From: Marchantia polymorpha subsp. ruderalis
Taxonomy: Eukaryota > Streptophyta > Marchantiopsida > Marchantiales > Marchantiaceae
Direction: 5' to 3'
NCBI GenBank assembly: GCA_037833965.1
Contig: AP031358.1
Location: 17,988,001 to 18,052,000 of the forward strand
Length of the DNA stretch: 64,000 nucleotides
The stretch's first letter is position 1; every line of letters begins with the position of its first letter. Below are positions 42,133 to 52,689 of this stretch, piece after piece. A program made the translations under genes and the position numbers. Under the pieces are notes generated by a model that was given only the letters and a program-made list of their open reading frames with translations, did no database searches and had not been told where the DNA came from.

Positions 42133-42566
42133 TTAGAGCAAGCGTTATCTTTCAAAAAGCGAATCAACACATGGAATAACCATCATATAGGTCTTAGAAC
42201 CGACTACAATGCAAGCATTTGAAATTGAAAACTCATCGTTTCGGGGTGCCCTCTCTAAACTGTGACAGCAATTGTTAGATAATGAGGTGTCATTGACACA
42301 ATGAGAACAGATGCTTTAATCAAAATGCGAGCTACAATATATACATGAGTGTGGGGCGTAGCACACTTCCTCGTTTGCTAATTAGAGTGTCAACTGTTGA
42401 TAACGTTAGCTTAACCTTTGCCAATCAGATTCTCAGCTTTCAGCCAACACATCTCCAATCTTACCCACCAGCTTACCGTGAAGCTCTCAGCGGCTAGATA
42501 GTAGCCATGTCAGCATTATGGACCTGAGTTACTCAAAGTGACATCTGGACAGCCTCCAAATTGCCA
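42133..42566 (-). repeat. 3' LTR of the younger Copia element
   Basis: On the minus strand it starts TGGCAATTTGGAGG, directly after the polypurine tract. Its other end stops at the shared TTAGAGCAAGCG block, about 28 bp short of the end of the 5' LTR. Confidence 0.85.
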
Positions 42567-42576
42567 ACACCCCTCC
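42567..42576 (-). promoter_or_regulatory. Polypurine tract of the younger Copia element
   Basis: Minus-strand GGAGGGGTGT directly abuts the TG that starts the 3' LTR, the expected site for plus-strand priming. Confidence 0.65.
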
Positions 42577-42716
42577 TTGCTCGGATACACAGGTATTTGA
42601 GTGAAAAACTTTTTGGCTATTGCAACACCCGAATAACAGTGGATAGGCAACGGTTTGGCTTCGCTTTTTTGGCAGCTTCAACGGGGAATTGACCTCAAAG
42701 TCGACACAAAACCTTG

Positions 42717-42925
42717 GAAGCTGAGTCGAATGTTGATAATTTAACGACTACGTTCTTGATTGTTGCTGCTCTCTTGAAGCTGAGTCGAATGTTGATAATT
42801 TAACGACTACGTTCTTGATTGTTGCTGCTCTCTTGAAGCTGAGTCGAATGTTGATAATTTAACGACTCCGTTCTTGATTGTTGAAGCTCTCTTGAAGCTG
42901 AGTCGAGTGCTGATTCTTCAACGAT
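42717..42925. repeat. 59-bp tandem repeat, three full copies plus a partial
   Basis: Units start at 42717, 42776, 42835 and 42894, each opening GAAGCTGAGTCGA. The first three are nearly identical. The array lies between the end of the RNase H region and the 3' LTR of the younger Copia. Confidence 0.9.
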
Positions 42926-43340
42926 TCTACCGTCAATTGATGATGCTTCTTTGGCCGGTTATGTTTTGTTCACCTCTTGTGAACTTGTTGCTGAAACTCC
43001 ATAGCTTGAACTTGTCGTGGAGGAGCTTCATAGGGGATTACTTTAGAATGAAAAGTTTTAAAGCTAGATACATAGGGATACAATGATTTTGTGCTACATC
43101 ACCAGACTATTTGGTTGACTCCAAATCAGCTGTTGCTCTATGAGCTAGCTCATTTTAGGGTTTTAGTTTCTGAAAGCATGGAAAGATTTGAGAGAAAGGT
43201 TTGATGTACTAGAACTAGATCTAAGTCTCTGCCTATCTATGTATCACTCCAAGATTGCTCTCCTAGTTAGAATGATTGCACTGATTACTACGAGCTATAG
43301 CTCTTATGCAATACATTTCTTTCATCAACTTTCTCTACCT

Positions 43341-46300
43341 CTATTCTACTAAACTTAATTGCTTTCGAATTTTCTCAAAGCTAGTTCTTCCTAGAGGTTT
43401 TGTTAAGATGTCGGCAAGCTGATAAGTGGTACTCACATATCCTAAATTGATTACATTAAACTGTAACTTCTCATGAATGAAGTGGTGGCGTACCTCAATG
43501 TGTTTGGTGCGCCCGTGATATATTGGATTGTGGGAGAGATTCAAACTTCCATGATTGTCACCATGGATTGTTGTTGCTTGTAGCAAATCATGTACTTGAA
43601 TTTCTCCTAGTAGCCTTCTCAACCAGATAGCTTCCTTGGCGCCTTCAAACAGCGCCATGTATTCGGATTCTGTCAAAGAAAGTGCAACAGTAGGTTGCTT
43701 GCAGCTATTCCAAGTTATGGGTGTGCTTCCTTACAAGAAGATGAACCCGGTGGTGGACTTCTTGTTGTAAGAATCAGCCGCCCAATCGGCATCAGTAAAA
43801 TCGGTAAGCTTGATTGTTTTTCCCCTTCGGTACAGCAAGGCCAATCCAGCAGTGCCCTTTAGGTACTAGAACAAATGCTTAACAACCTGGAGGTGTGGCT
43901 CATGTGGCTTTGACATAAATCGACTAACAACACTTACAGCATAACATATGTCTAGACGCGTGTGAGACAAAAATATGAGTTTTCCCTTCATGCGCTGGTA
44001 GCGAGTGATGTCAGTGGCGAGGGCTTGCATATCTGGAGCCAACTTGAGCTTCTCAACCATGGAAGTTGAGACAGATTTGCAGTCTTGGAGTCCAAACTCA
44101 TGAAGAATATCCTTAATGTATTGTCTATGTGTGACTAGAATGTCCTCCGGTTTGAATAGAAATTCAAATCCTAGACTCTAAGATAGCAATCCCAAGTCCG
44201 ACATCTCAAATTCTTCTTGAATTTCTGCCCGTATGGAGGAAATGCGTTTAGTGTTGTTGCCAGTAAGATACACGTCATCGACATAAAGTATAAGTAGTGT
44301 GATCTTCCAGTAAGATACACGTCATCGACATAAAGTATAAGTAGTGTGATCTTGCCGTGCTCCTCATGGAAATACAGATTATAGTCTGCCTTGGACTTGT
44401 GCAGGCCTTGTGATAGCAGGTAGCTGTCCACTTTATTATACCAGGCATGCGGAGCTTGTTTGAATCTACACAGTGCTTTTCTCAGCTTGCATGCATGAGT
44501 CGGTGATGAGCTGGTGAAACCTGCTTGAGGAGACACATATATGTCCTCTGTGATGACGCCGTTGAGAAAAGATGTTTTTACATCAAGATGGTAGATTGAC
44601 CAGTCTTGATGTCATGCTAATGCCACCACGCTACGAAGGGTATTCCATTTGACGACAAGAGCAAAAGTCTCGTTGTAAACCTGACCGGCTTGTTGTTGAA
44701 AACCTCGTGCTACAAGGCGAGCTTTGAGCTTTGCTGTGATGCCATTTGCATTTGTGTTCACTCTGAAGACCCACTTTGTGGTAATAACTTTTCAATCAAG
44801 AGGTAGTGGAAACAAGCTCGAGGTATCATTTTTGTAAATAGATTCTAACTCTGCTTCCATTGCTGTGTCCATCCGGAATGGAGTAAAGCTGCTTCTACAG
44901 AGGGAGGAAGGCAAGTGAGCTCTGGAGACTCCAATATGTTGAGATGAAAATCACTTAACCGAGTAGATGGACGAGGAGCGCGTCCGCTACGAGTTGTGAC
45001 GACAAATGGATCTGATGAAGGAACATCAATGCTGCTGCTACTTGGTGGAGGCTCGCGTCGTCGATAAACGTAGAGCGGGAGCTGGGTCTTAGACGAGGTG
45101 TTGGGTTGAAGTGGAATATCTACCATGAGATCTCTGATAGGAGAGTTTGAAGGAGCATCATCAAAAATTGAAGCGTTGAGCGGACTCCTTGGTGGTGAGA
45201 GTACAGGAGCCGAGCAGTTGGCAGGTGAGCTAGTGAAAGCAACAATGCTGGTTCCTTGAAGAGAGAGTATCGAAGAAGGGTCTGAGTGGTCCGAAGTAGG
45301 AACACGAGTGCTTGAACGTTCGAAAGAAGACTCCGGGTCTACTGGAAAATTTGATATTTGACTGGTGTTGTTGCTGGAGGATGACTCAAGTGGCAAAAGA
45401 GCCTGCCAGTGGATATTAGCAGATGGTTGCGAGGATGAGGCAACACTAGCTTGTACGCATGTAAAGATAAGTTCATCAAACCTAACATCTTTTGAAACAA
45501 AGATTTTGCGTGATGGTCGATGATAGTTTCTGAAACCTCCAGATACATCATCATATCCAATGAAAATACATTCAGTAGATCGGGGTGCCCATTTTTTGCG
45601 TTTTTTAGAGTTGTTTAGTACGAAGCTCCTGCATCCAAACACACGAAGATGGTCGACAATTGGTACCTTGCCTGTGAGGCGCTCAAAGGGAGTGACTCCA
45701 TTGTTGGCCTTTGTGGAAGTTCTCTTTATCACGTAATTGGCAGTAGCCACGGCTTCTGTCTAAAGGTGATAAGGAATTCCACTTGCAAACGCCATACACC
45801 TAGCTTTGTCAAGCAAGGTTTGGTTTTTTCGCTCCGTCACGCCGTTCTGATGCGGTGTGTAGGTCTGAGTGAGCTGTCTGATAATGCCAGATTCATCACA
45901 GAATCTTATGAAATCTTGTGAAATGAACTCTCCTTCATTGTCTGATCGTATAGCCTTGATGCGGTGAGAGGTTTGCAACTCAATCATAGACTTGAATTGC
46001 TTGAACTTTACTAATGTTTCAGACTTCCTTTTAAGTAAATAAAGCCATGAAAATCTACTAAAGTCGTCAGTAATTGTAAGTATATACCTAGAGCCTGATA
46101 AAGATTTCAAACTGAGTGGTCCGCATATATCAGTATGAAGGAGCTCCATAGGTTGTTGAGCATGTGTGGCAACTTTGCGAACTAATCTAGCAGGTCGTGG
46201 AGGCAGTATTCTAGGATTGGGAGAGCGTGATTGCTTCCCTCTCCAACATGATGAGCAAAACAAAGTTGACTTTGATAGAGACGGTAAGCCATGGACCTTT

Positions 46301-46964
46301 CCTTCTTCCTTCATAAAAAAAAGTACCTTGTGGCTGGCGTGGGCAAACCTGTTGTGCCATAGTAGTGTAACATGTTCTTTAACTCAATGCTGTTGACTGA
46401 TTGATTTGGAGGTCAAAATTTATAAAGATTGTTCTTCTGGTCGCGTTTCCCTTTGGTGATGACTTGGTGTGCTGCTGGCAATGGAAAGTCTCGAAGTATC
46501 CAACAATGCGTTGAATCAAATAGAATCTTGGGGCGCTCCTCTTCGTCCGCAATCGACCCGACTGACAACAAGTTCTTCCTTATACCAAATACATATAGAA
46601 CATTGTCAATTTGTATTCCTCCAGAGGGTATGGAAACTTCCACAGATCTCTTTCCTGCAACATTCAGTGTGTGACCTCCTGCAGTGCTGATCTTTGATCG
46701 GCAGTTCGAATCCAAGTCACTTAGTAGACTTTTTTGTCTAGTAACATGTTTAGACGCTCCACTATCAATAAACCACTCATTGCTACTGCTCTCTGCTAGG
46801 TTTAGTTCTAACATGTTGACTGCTAGATCAGTCTCACTTTCCACGAATTCTTCTTCCTCGCTGGTACTGTCAAAATTATCAACAATGTTGATGGAGGTCG
46901 ACTTCTCCAGTCGTTTAGCCTTGCGTGCCTTCAGGTCAGCCGCCAAAGTAGGACGGTTTCTCAT
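43341..46964 (-). pseudogene. Copia pol remnant: protease, integrase, reverse transcriptase, RNase H
   Basis: Pieces in order leftward: protease WFIDSGASKHVT (46964-46413); integrase zinc site WHNRFAHASHK and core with HTDICGP, IRSDNEGEF and NGVTERKNQ (about 46380-45760); integrase C-terminus with RVFGCRSFVLN (45750-44845); RT with KWVFRVN, LDVKTSFLNG and YVDD (about 44840-44170); RNase H ending YQLADILTKPLG (44060-43341). Frameshifts fall between protease and integrase and within RT; a 47-bp duplication (44260-44306 and 44307-44353) repeats the YVDD active-site segment and shifts the frame. The DDE residues and YVDD remain readable but no full-length enzyme can be made. Confidence 0.88.
44260..44353. 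repeat. 47-bp tandem duplication across the RT active-site segment
   Basis: Two adjacent identical 47-bp copies meet at 44306/44307. Each encodes YVDD on the minus strand. Since 47 is not a multiple of three, the reading frame shifts after the first copy. Confidence 0.92.
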
Positions 46965-47711
46965 CTAGTATTCCATAGAACCACAGTAGTGGCATTCGCT
47001 TGCCGTATTCTTCTTGTGCTTGTGTCGAGCATCGCTGGTTGCTAAGCTTGACCAGCGTCCTCCAAAACTCTTCTTGCTGTTCGTCAACAACGCTTCTTGA
47101 TCGCTACGCTTGCCACCCTTGATCTTTCTACGTATGTCATCTTGTAACAGAATGACGGTGAGCTCAGCAACTGTGGGCAGCGTGGTTCTGTACATGACAG
47201 AACTCATCAGTCCTTCATAACTTTTTAGCAAGGCCATCAAGATTTGTTCAACGATCTCAAAATCATTGATGATCTCTCCGATACATGCAAACTCATTAAC
47301 GAGTTCTTTGACTTGCTTCAGGAATTCGGGAATGGCAGCTCCTTCGTCCATCCTCAGGTTGGAAAGTTTTTGCCGAAGTAGAAGCTTTCTGGAGTTGGAT
47401 CTGCTGGCGTATAAGTCCTTCAAAACTTTCCAACATTCGTCAGGCTCTGTAATGTTAGCAATGTACGGAATCACATTATCCTTTACAGACAATGCTATCA
47501 GTGTTAGAGCTCTATACTTTAATACTTGCAAAGCATCTATATCAACTTGAGCAGTAGGTGCTACTGTCCCAGCGGGAGGGTCAACTACTCTCAAGATGTC
47601 ATCTCTATTGAGTATGTTACGTAGCTTAAAACTCCAAACTGCGTAGTTTGGAATTCCCTCTAACTTGCTAGCTTCTCCGATGAGTGCGTCTCTAGATGTC
47701 ATTGGTAACAA
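46965..47711 (-). pseudogene. Copia gag of the younger element
   Basis: A 248-codon frame with the capsid-type helical domain (NYAVWSFKLRNIL, LYASRSNSRKLLLRQKLSNL, LTVILLQDDIRRK) and the start of a CCHC zinc knuckle. The knuckle begins CHYC, then shows Tyr at the His position, a TAG stop inside the next spacer, and Arg where the last Cys belongs. The protease frame continues in the same phase immediately after the stop, so the parent had one gag-pol ORF. Confidence 0.85.
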
Positions 47712-47822
47712 GTGCTACTCGTGATCTGCTGCAGTTGTCAAGTGAGTGACTCGGTTCCTGCTAGGGTGTCAAACAATGTGAGACCTCGTTGAGCACGGAC
47801 TAACAATCACTTAGGTAACCTC

Positions 47823-47834
47823 GCTCTAATACCA
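47823..47834 (-). promoter_or_regulatory. tRNA primer-binding site of the younger Copia
   Basis: Minus-strand TGGTATTAGAGC matches the initiator-Met tRNA 3' end complement TGGTATCAGAGC at 11 of 12 bases, and sits within two bases of the 5' LTR. Confidence 0.75.
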
Positions 47835-47835
47835 A

Positions 47836-48297
47836 GTTAGAGTTTAGGGTTTAGGGTTAGGGTTTAGAGCAAGCGTTATCTTTCAAAAAGCGAATTAACA
47901 CATGGAATAACCATCATATAGGTCTTAGAACCGACTACAATGCAAGCATCTGAAATTGAAAACTCATCGTTTCGGGGTGCCCTCTCAAAACCGTGACAGC
48001 AATTGTTAGATAACGAGGTGTCATTGACACAATGAGAACATATGCTTTAATCAAAATGCGAGCCACAATATATACATGAGTGTGGGGCGTAGCCCACTTC
48101 CTCGTTTGCTAATTAGAGTGTCAACTGTTGTTAAAGCTAGCTTAACCTTTGCCAATCAGATTTTCAGCTTTCAGCCAACACATCCTCAATCTTACCCACC
48201 AGCTTACCGTGAAGCTCTCAGCTGCTAGATAGTGGCCATGTCAGCATTGTGGACGTTAGTCACTCAAAGTGACACCTAGACAACCTCCAAACTGCCA
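47836..48297 (-). repeat. 5' LTR of the younger Copia element
   Basis: Its outer minus-strand end starts TGGCAGTTTGGAGG. Its inner 28 bases (47836-47863) hold telomere-like TTTAGGG repeats that the 3' LTR lacks. Confidence 0.85.
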
Positions 48298-48870
48298 ATA
48301 GCAATGAAATTCAAGCCTTTTCAGGTTTATCGACAATTGAAACCCCTTGTGTTAAGGGGTTTCAATTGTTGGCTAAAGCCAATTTCTACTTTCCCTTTGG
48401 TGCAAATTGTGTGTCAATGTAGTGTAAGTGCTGTGATTTCTCTTGAGCTCATTATCGAGGCCAAACTAAATTGCTTGTAGACCTAGTTTGTTGCATCTCC
48501 ACTCAGTTTGCTTGTTATTGATCAAGAAAATCATCAACTGGTTGATGGCGACTCAACGTCATGTGGTGGGACAACATCCAAATATTTATATCCGAGTATT
48601 GTATTTACAAATCGTGTTGACAAACCATGGTTTCAATATTGGGTAGATATTCTAACCAAAGAGAGTATAGTTTATAGAAACAAGGAGTGATATTCATGGC
48701 CGAATCAACTCCTTCTATTTGCCTTGAGGAATGAACTTCTCTTGATTCATAAAAAATTCAATAGGAGGCATGGAGAAGATATTGATGAAACCAACCACGG
48801 AAATGCAAAGCCGGGCCCAAAAAAATCCAATGTACACCCAAAGAGTATCCAGAAGCAAAAGACTGCATTG
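48298..48870. other. Spacer between the Copia element and the hAT element
   Basis: Contains a perfect 16-bp stem hairpin at 48333-48369 (ACAATTGAAACCCCTT, five-base loop GTGTT). No gene is recognised. Confidence 0.5.
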
Positions 48871-49254
48871 GATACCCATATCCAAAACCCGAACCGAACC
48901 CGCTCGAACCGATGGGTATGGGTCGGGTTTGGACCAAACTAGAAAGGTCCGGTTCGGTTTCGGGTTGGACTTTTCTTAATATGGTTTAGAAATAGGGTTA
49001 CGTTTAAAAATGGAAATTAGGGTTACTCAGTACAAAGGTTGTGGAGTATTTTTTGACTTGACACATTGCTAATCGCACTTGTCCTCCTCGTCCGTTACTC
49101 TCGAGGTTTGTCATAGGTGACAATGACAATTGAGATGAGTTCCAAAGATATGCTCACGTTGATGACAAAAATCACCGCAGATTTGCAAAATGAAGACGGT
49201 CTCTACTATAGAGTGAAAAACCGTAAAGCTAGGGCAGGTGTCTAGACATCGTTT

Positions 49255-51145
49255 TTGTTTGTTGCGATCAAGGAGACTGGCGAACATCTATGTTATAGTG
49301 ATAATTCTTTTGTCTGCTGCAACAAATGTCTAACTGTATATCAATATAGATCAACCAACAGAACCACTGCCATGTCCAAACACTCATGTCCGCCTGCAGA
49401 GACCAATCAAGTCATGACAACGATGCGACTACAAGTGAGATGCGACTACAAGTGAGAAGAAACTCATCACCGTGGCGTTGGCGGACATGCGCGCTGTTGA
49501 CATGCGTCCATTTTATATTGTGAAGGGCACAGGATTCAAGAACTATACACAGACCGTCCTCAACATTGGGGTCAACTCTAAGGTGGGCATGCTTGTGGAC
49601 AATATTCTTCCTGATCCAACCACAATCAGCAAAAATGTGCGGATGCGATCTAATGCTGGACGGGAGATACTGATAGCCGCATTGAAGTCACATCTAGCGG
49701 AAGGAATTTGGATTGGCGACACAACCGATATTTGGACCGATGACATCAACAAGGTATCTTTCCTATCAGTCACTGTGCATTTTATCAATGACGAGTTCAC
49801 TCGACATCACCGCACGCTTGCATGCAGTCTGTTTCCTGGGCCGCACCACGGATCTGAAGTCTTGGAAAAATATGAGGGTGTTTTACAGAAATTTGGCATC
49901 AGTAGATATGACTAGGTTATAGTTGTCAGAGACCGAGGCTCAAATATGCACTCTACAGATGGCATTCCTAGTCTCTATGGTTGGATACCGTGTTGTGATC
50001 ACATCATTAGTACCATCCTAACAACGATTATCGACAAGAGAATTCGAATGGTTGAAGGTAAAAAATCTGCTCCCTTATATGAGTTATATCATCTAGCCCT
50101 TGAGTTGTTTGAAACTATTGATCAGGTCAAAGCTCTCGTGACATATGTCAAACAAGCGAATCTTCAGGATGAGATTGCAAAGACCCTCAAGCTGGAAAAT
50201 GCGACACGATGGAATCCTGCCCTCCGTTGCATGATCAACGTCGACGAGGGACTCCCGGAGTTGACTGAGACATTACGTGCACGAGGTCGCGGATTGGTTT
50301 CTAAGGTCAGCAAGATTGATCATGAGCTTCTCAAGGAGTTCATTGCTTTTTTAGTGCACTTTCAGGAGACCTTTCTAGCTCTGGAGATGTTTGCAGAGCC
50401 TACGATACACCGTGTACTTGACCGTGTACACTAGCAGAATCTGCTAATGCATTGCTAGGTTGTTGCGGCGGATATCACCACCAAGGAGAAAGATGGCACA
50501 ATAACCACACTGAAGAAGGACTCTCCTGCAGTCATCGCCTTGAAGCCAAAATTTGCGAAACTGATCAGGGAGAAGTTTATTTGGAGCGACATTCATGTCA
50601 TTGCCGCCCTACTCAATCATAAAACCAAGTGTCGTCTGGATAAGTTTGGCATCGACTCTGCCGATATTGAACTTGGCCAAAAAAATCTAGGAAATATGAT
50701 GAAAGATCATATGATTGGCTTTGGCATCGGCAAGAGAAGTGTGCGATCTCATAGGAAACAGAAAGAGGACAATTGACGTGTTGCGCATTGTCTTGCCGAG
50801 TTTAGTTCTGAGAGCGACAACACCATCGAAGAAAAGACTCTTGCCGATGACGTGCAGCTTGATTTTTCTTTGAGAACAGAACTCAACAACTATATTTGTC
50901 ACAGGTGTAGTGACGATGAAAGCACACTTCTATCTAAATATGGAGTTTTATTTTGGTGGAAGATCCATCAAAACGAATTCCTTGTACTTTCTCGACTAGT
51001 TCGCTCTATGTTAGCCATTCCAGCTTCTAGCGCAAAATCTGAGAGTAACTTCTCGGACGCAGGGAATACCATGAGCAAAAAACGCAACTTGTTGCATCCT
51101 TTCAAGCTCGACGATCTCATGTTTCTACGCTCAATGCTAATGTAG
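49255..51145 (+). pseudogene. hAT transposase with BED zinc finger, frameshifted and stopped
   Basis: In order: BED finger FVCCNKCLTVYQYRS...HSC (about 49303-49385); a 17-bp tandem duplication (49422-49455) that shifts the frame; N-terminal domain DMRPFYIVKGTGFKNY; catalytic region GDTTDIWTDD followed by SVTVHFI; an in-frame TAG at about 49913 just before VIVVRDRGSNM; CDH and NATRWNPAL (to 50434); more stops near 50432-50455 and 50774; and the C-terminal dimerisation block IPASSAKSESNFSDAGNTMS ending at 51145. The domain set identifies a hAT transposase, a cut-and-paste enzyme. It is dead as it stands. Direction and frame changes were followed by eye. Confidence 0.85.
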
Positions 51146-51162
51146 TCTACTGTCCAGATTAA

Positions 51163-51403
51163 AGTTCCACCTATCACCGAAAGCTAAATAGAGAACTGCT
51201 GGATTTTTCACATGTGTTCATGTTTCGGTTCCACAAAAAACTGAAAGCTAAATAAAAAACGTATGTTTTTTTCCCATCATGTTTCGGTTCCACCGAAAAC
51301 TTAAAGCTAAACAAAAAAAGTACGTTTTTTTCCCATCTGTGCATGTTTCTGTTCCACCAAAAACTTAAAGCTAAATTAAAAAAAGTATGTTTTTTTCCCA
51401 TCT
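51163..51403. repeat. Four-copy tandem repeat of about 59-65 bp
   Basis: Units start GTTCCAC near 51163, 51228, 51287 and 51351; each contains GAAAACTTAAAGCTAAA-like sequence, an A-run and TTTTTTTCCCATC. The array directly follows the hAT transposase stop. Confidence 0.85.
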
Positions 51404-51524
51404 ATTCGGGTCCAGTCGGGTATCAATTCAGAGGCGACTTCGGTTCGTTTTGGGTTTCGGTTTTGTCTCTTTGGATATGGGTCGGGTATGGGTACCACAA
51501 GCGCAGAATACGTGGGCATGGATC

Positions 51525-51677
51525 GGGTTCGGGTATGCTTTTGAAGTGTGATGCAGTACTCGGCACAGAAGTTATCACTATCTTCAGCTTAGCACACAAA
51601 TGGGTTCGAGTATGCTTTGAGGTGTGATGCAGTACTCGGCACAGAAGTTATCACTATCTTCAGCTGAGCACACGAAT
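51525..51677. repeat. 77-bp tandem duplication at the right edge of the hAT element
   Basis: Copies 51525-51601 and 51602-51677 both run from GGGTTCGRGTATGCTTT through GATGCAGTACTCGGCACAGA to AGCACACRAAT, with a few substitutions and a one-base indel. Confidence 0.88.
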
Positions 51678-52681
51678 GGGATGCAAAATTGTCCACCATA
51701 CCGAACACAAAGCAAAAGACCACCGAAGTTGAGATGCTTAGTCTGGTTGTGCAGTAAGTCTAAATGTGGGAATGTGGCAGGGCGGCCACATTCGAAATCA
51801 AGTTTTTAATAATGCATCCCATGATCAAGTTTGATGATTATTCTTTTCTTTTCATTTTCTCCTTTTTGATTTCAAATTCTTTAATCTTTACCATTTCAAA
51901 ATCAAATGTGTCAAATTTTCCAGAAGTGTGATTACTATTTCCGACCACGACTTAATTGTTTATACTCTTTACTAACCTATCTAGGAGATCCATTTTAGAT
52001 CAATTCCAAATTGAATTGTTTCTGGATTTTAAAATTGGAGCAAAGAATCCCAAATAAGTTTAAAAATAAAGTAGTTCGTGGAAAATTGTACTCTCCTTCC
52101 CTCCTACAAGTTTTTATACATAATTTTTGACCTCTTATTTTTGTCTCAATTCCATATTTTCAATCTAACGATGTTTCAATAAATAAGATCAAAATTCCAA
52201 TCCAAGTGATTATTTTTCCCCATACCACCTCCATCATCTACGACATGTCCCAACACAAGATATATCGAAAACAAGTCCAACATTACAACTTATATCCATT
52301 CAAAACTTTCTAACTCCACAGTTTCTACATCCATTCTAACAACTCGTCGTTTCAGAGATGACCTTCTTTTATGGAACATGTGCTGCATGATCTTCTGTGC
52401 TTTGCCAACATTTGTGATTCTAAAAGTTGCAACCTCCGATCGGGGACACACTCTAAGTCGGCCTCGGGGTTACCAGCCAACTCAACTGGTTTCATGGTCA
52501 GACTCTTTTGAGGAATGCATTTAGACAGTCGGAGTTCATAAATATATTTTGCTCCGTATCTCGACTCTGCTGTAAGTCTCCAAAGACATTATCTACAGAT
52601 AGTGCGCAGCGTCCATAAGAAGACTCGGAAGAAGTGTGTGAGATTGTCATTCTCACAAGATTCTCGACCGTGATTTTGAGG
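51678..52681. other. Gene-free spacer
   Basis: AT-rich. A minus-strand open frame at 52773-52498 overlaps the next element's end and has no recognised domain. Confidence 0.5.
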
Positions 52682-52689
52682 GTTGAGTC

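Larger units (their letters stand above)
42133..48297 (-). mobile_element. Near-complete but inactive Copia LTR retrotransposon (younger copy)
   Basis: About 6.2 kb, reading leftward. The LTRs align without gaps over 433 bp (42133-42566 and 47864-48297) with about two dozen mismatches by hand count, roughly 94-95% identity. The primer site complementary to initiator tRNA-Met is at 47823-47834 and the polypurine tract at 42567-42576. Interior order is gag, protease, integrase, RT, RNase H, the Copia order. Several stops, frameshifts and an internal RT duplication make it defective. It lies 23 bp from the right end of the older Copia. No convincing target-site duplication was found. Confidence 0.9.
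48880..51540 (+). mobile_element. hAT DNA transposon, inactive, with ACCCG/CGGGT-rich ends
   Basis: A broken hAT transposase (see 49255-51145) lies between two flanks rich in the same motif in opposite sense. The left flank, about 48881-48968, has CCCATATCCAAAACCCGAACC; the right flank, about 51407-51537, has GGATATGGGTCGGGTATGGG. Such inverted subterminal repeats are common in hAT elements. The exact termini and 8-bp target duplication could not be found, so the limits are approximate. Confidence 0.6.

Noticed and set aside
42717..42925. Regular repeats considered as a CRISPR-like array
   Set aside because: Units are directly adjacent without unique spacers, in a plant retrotransposon.
42101..48302. 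ATAGC on both sides of the younger Copia as a 5-bp target duplication
   Set aside because: The left ATAGC lies inside the end of the older element's LTR and 28 bp from the start of LTR homology, so the match is likely chance.
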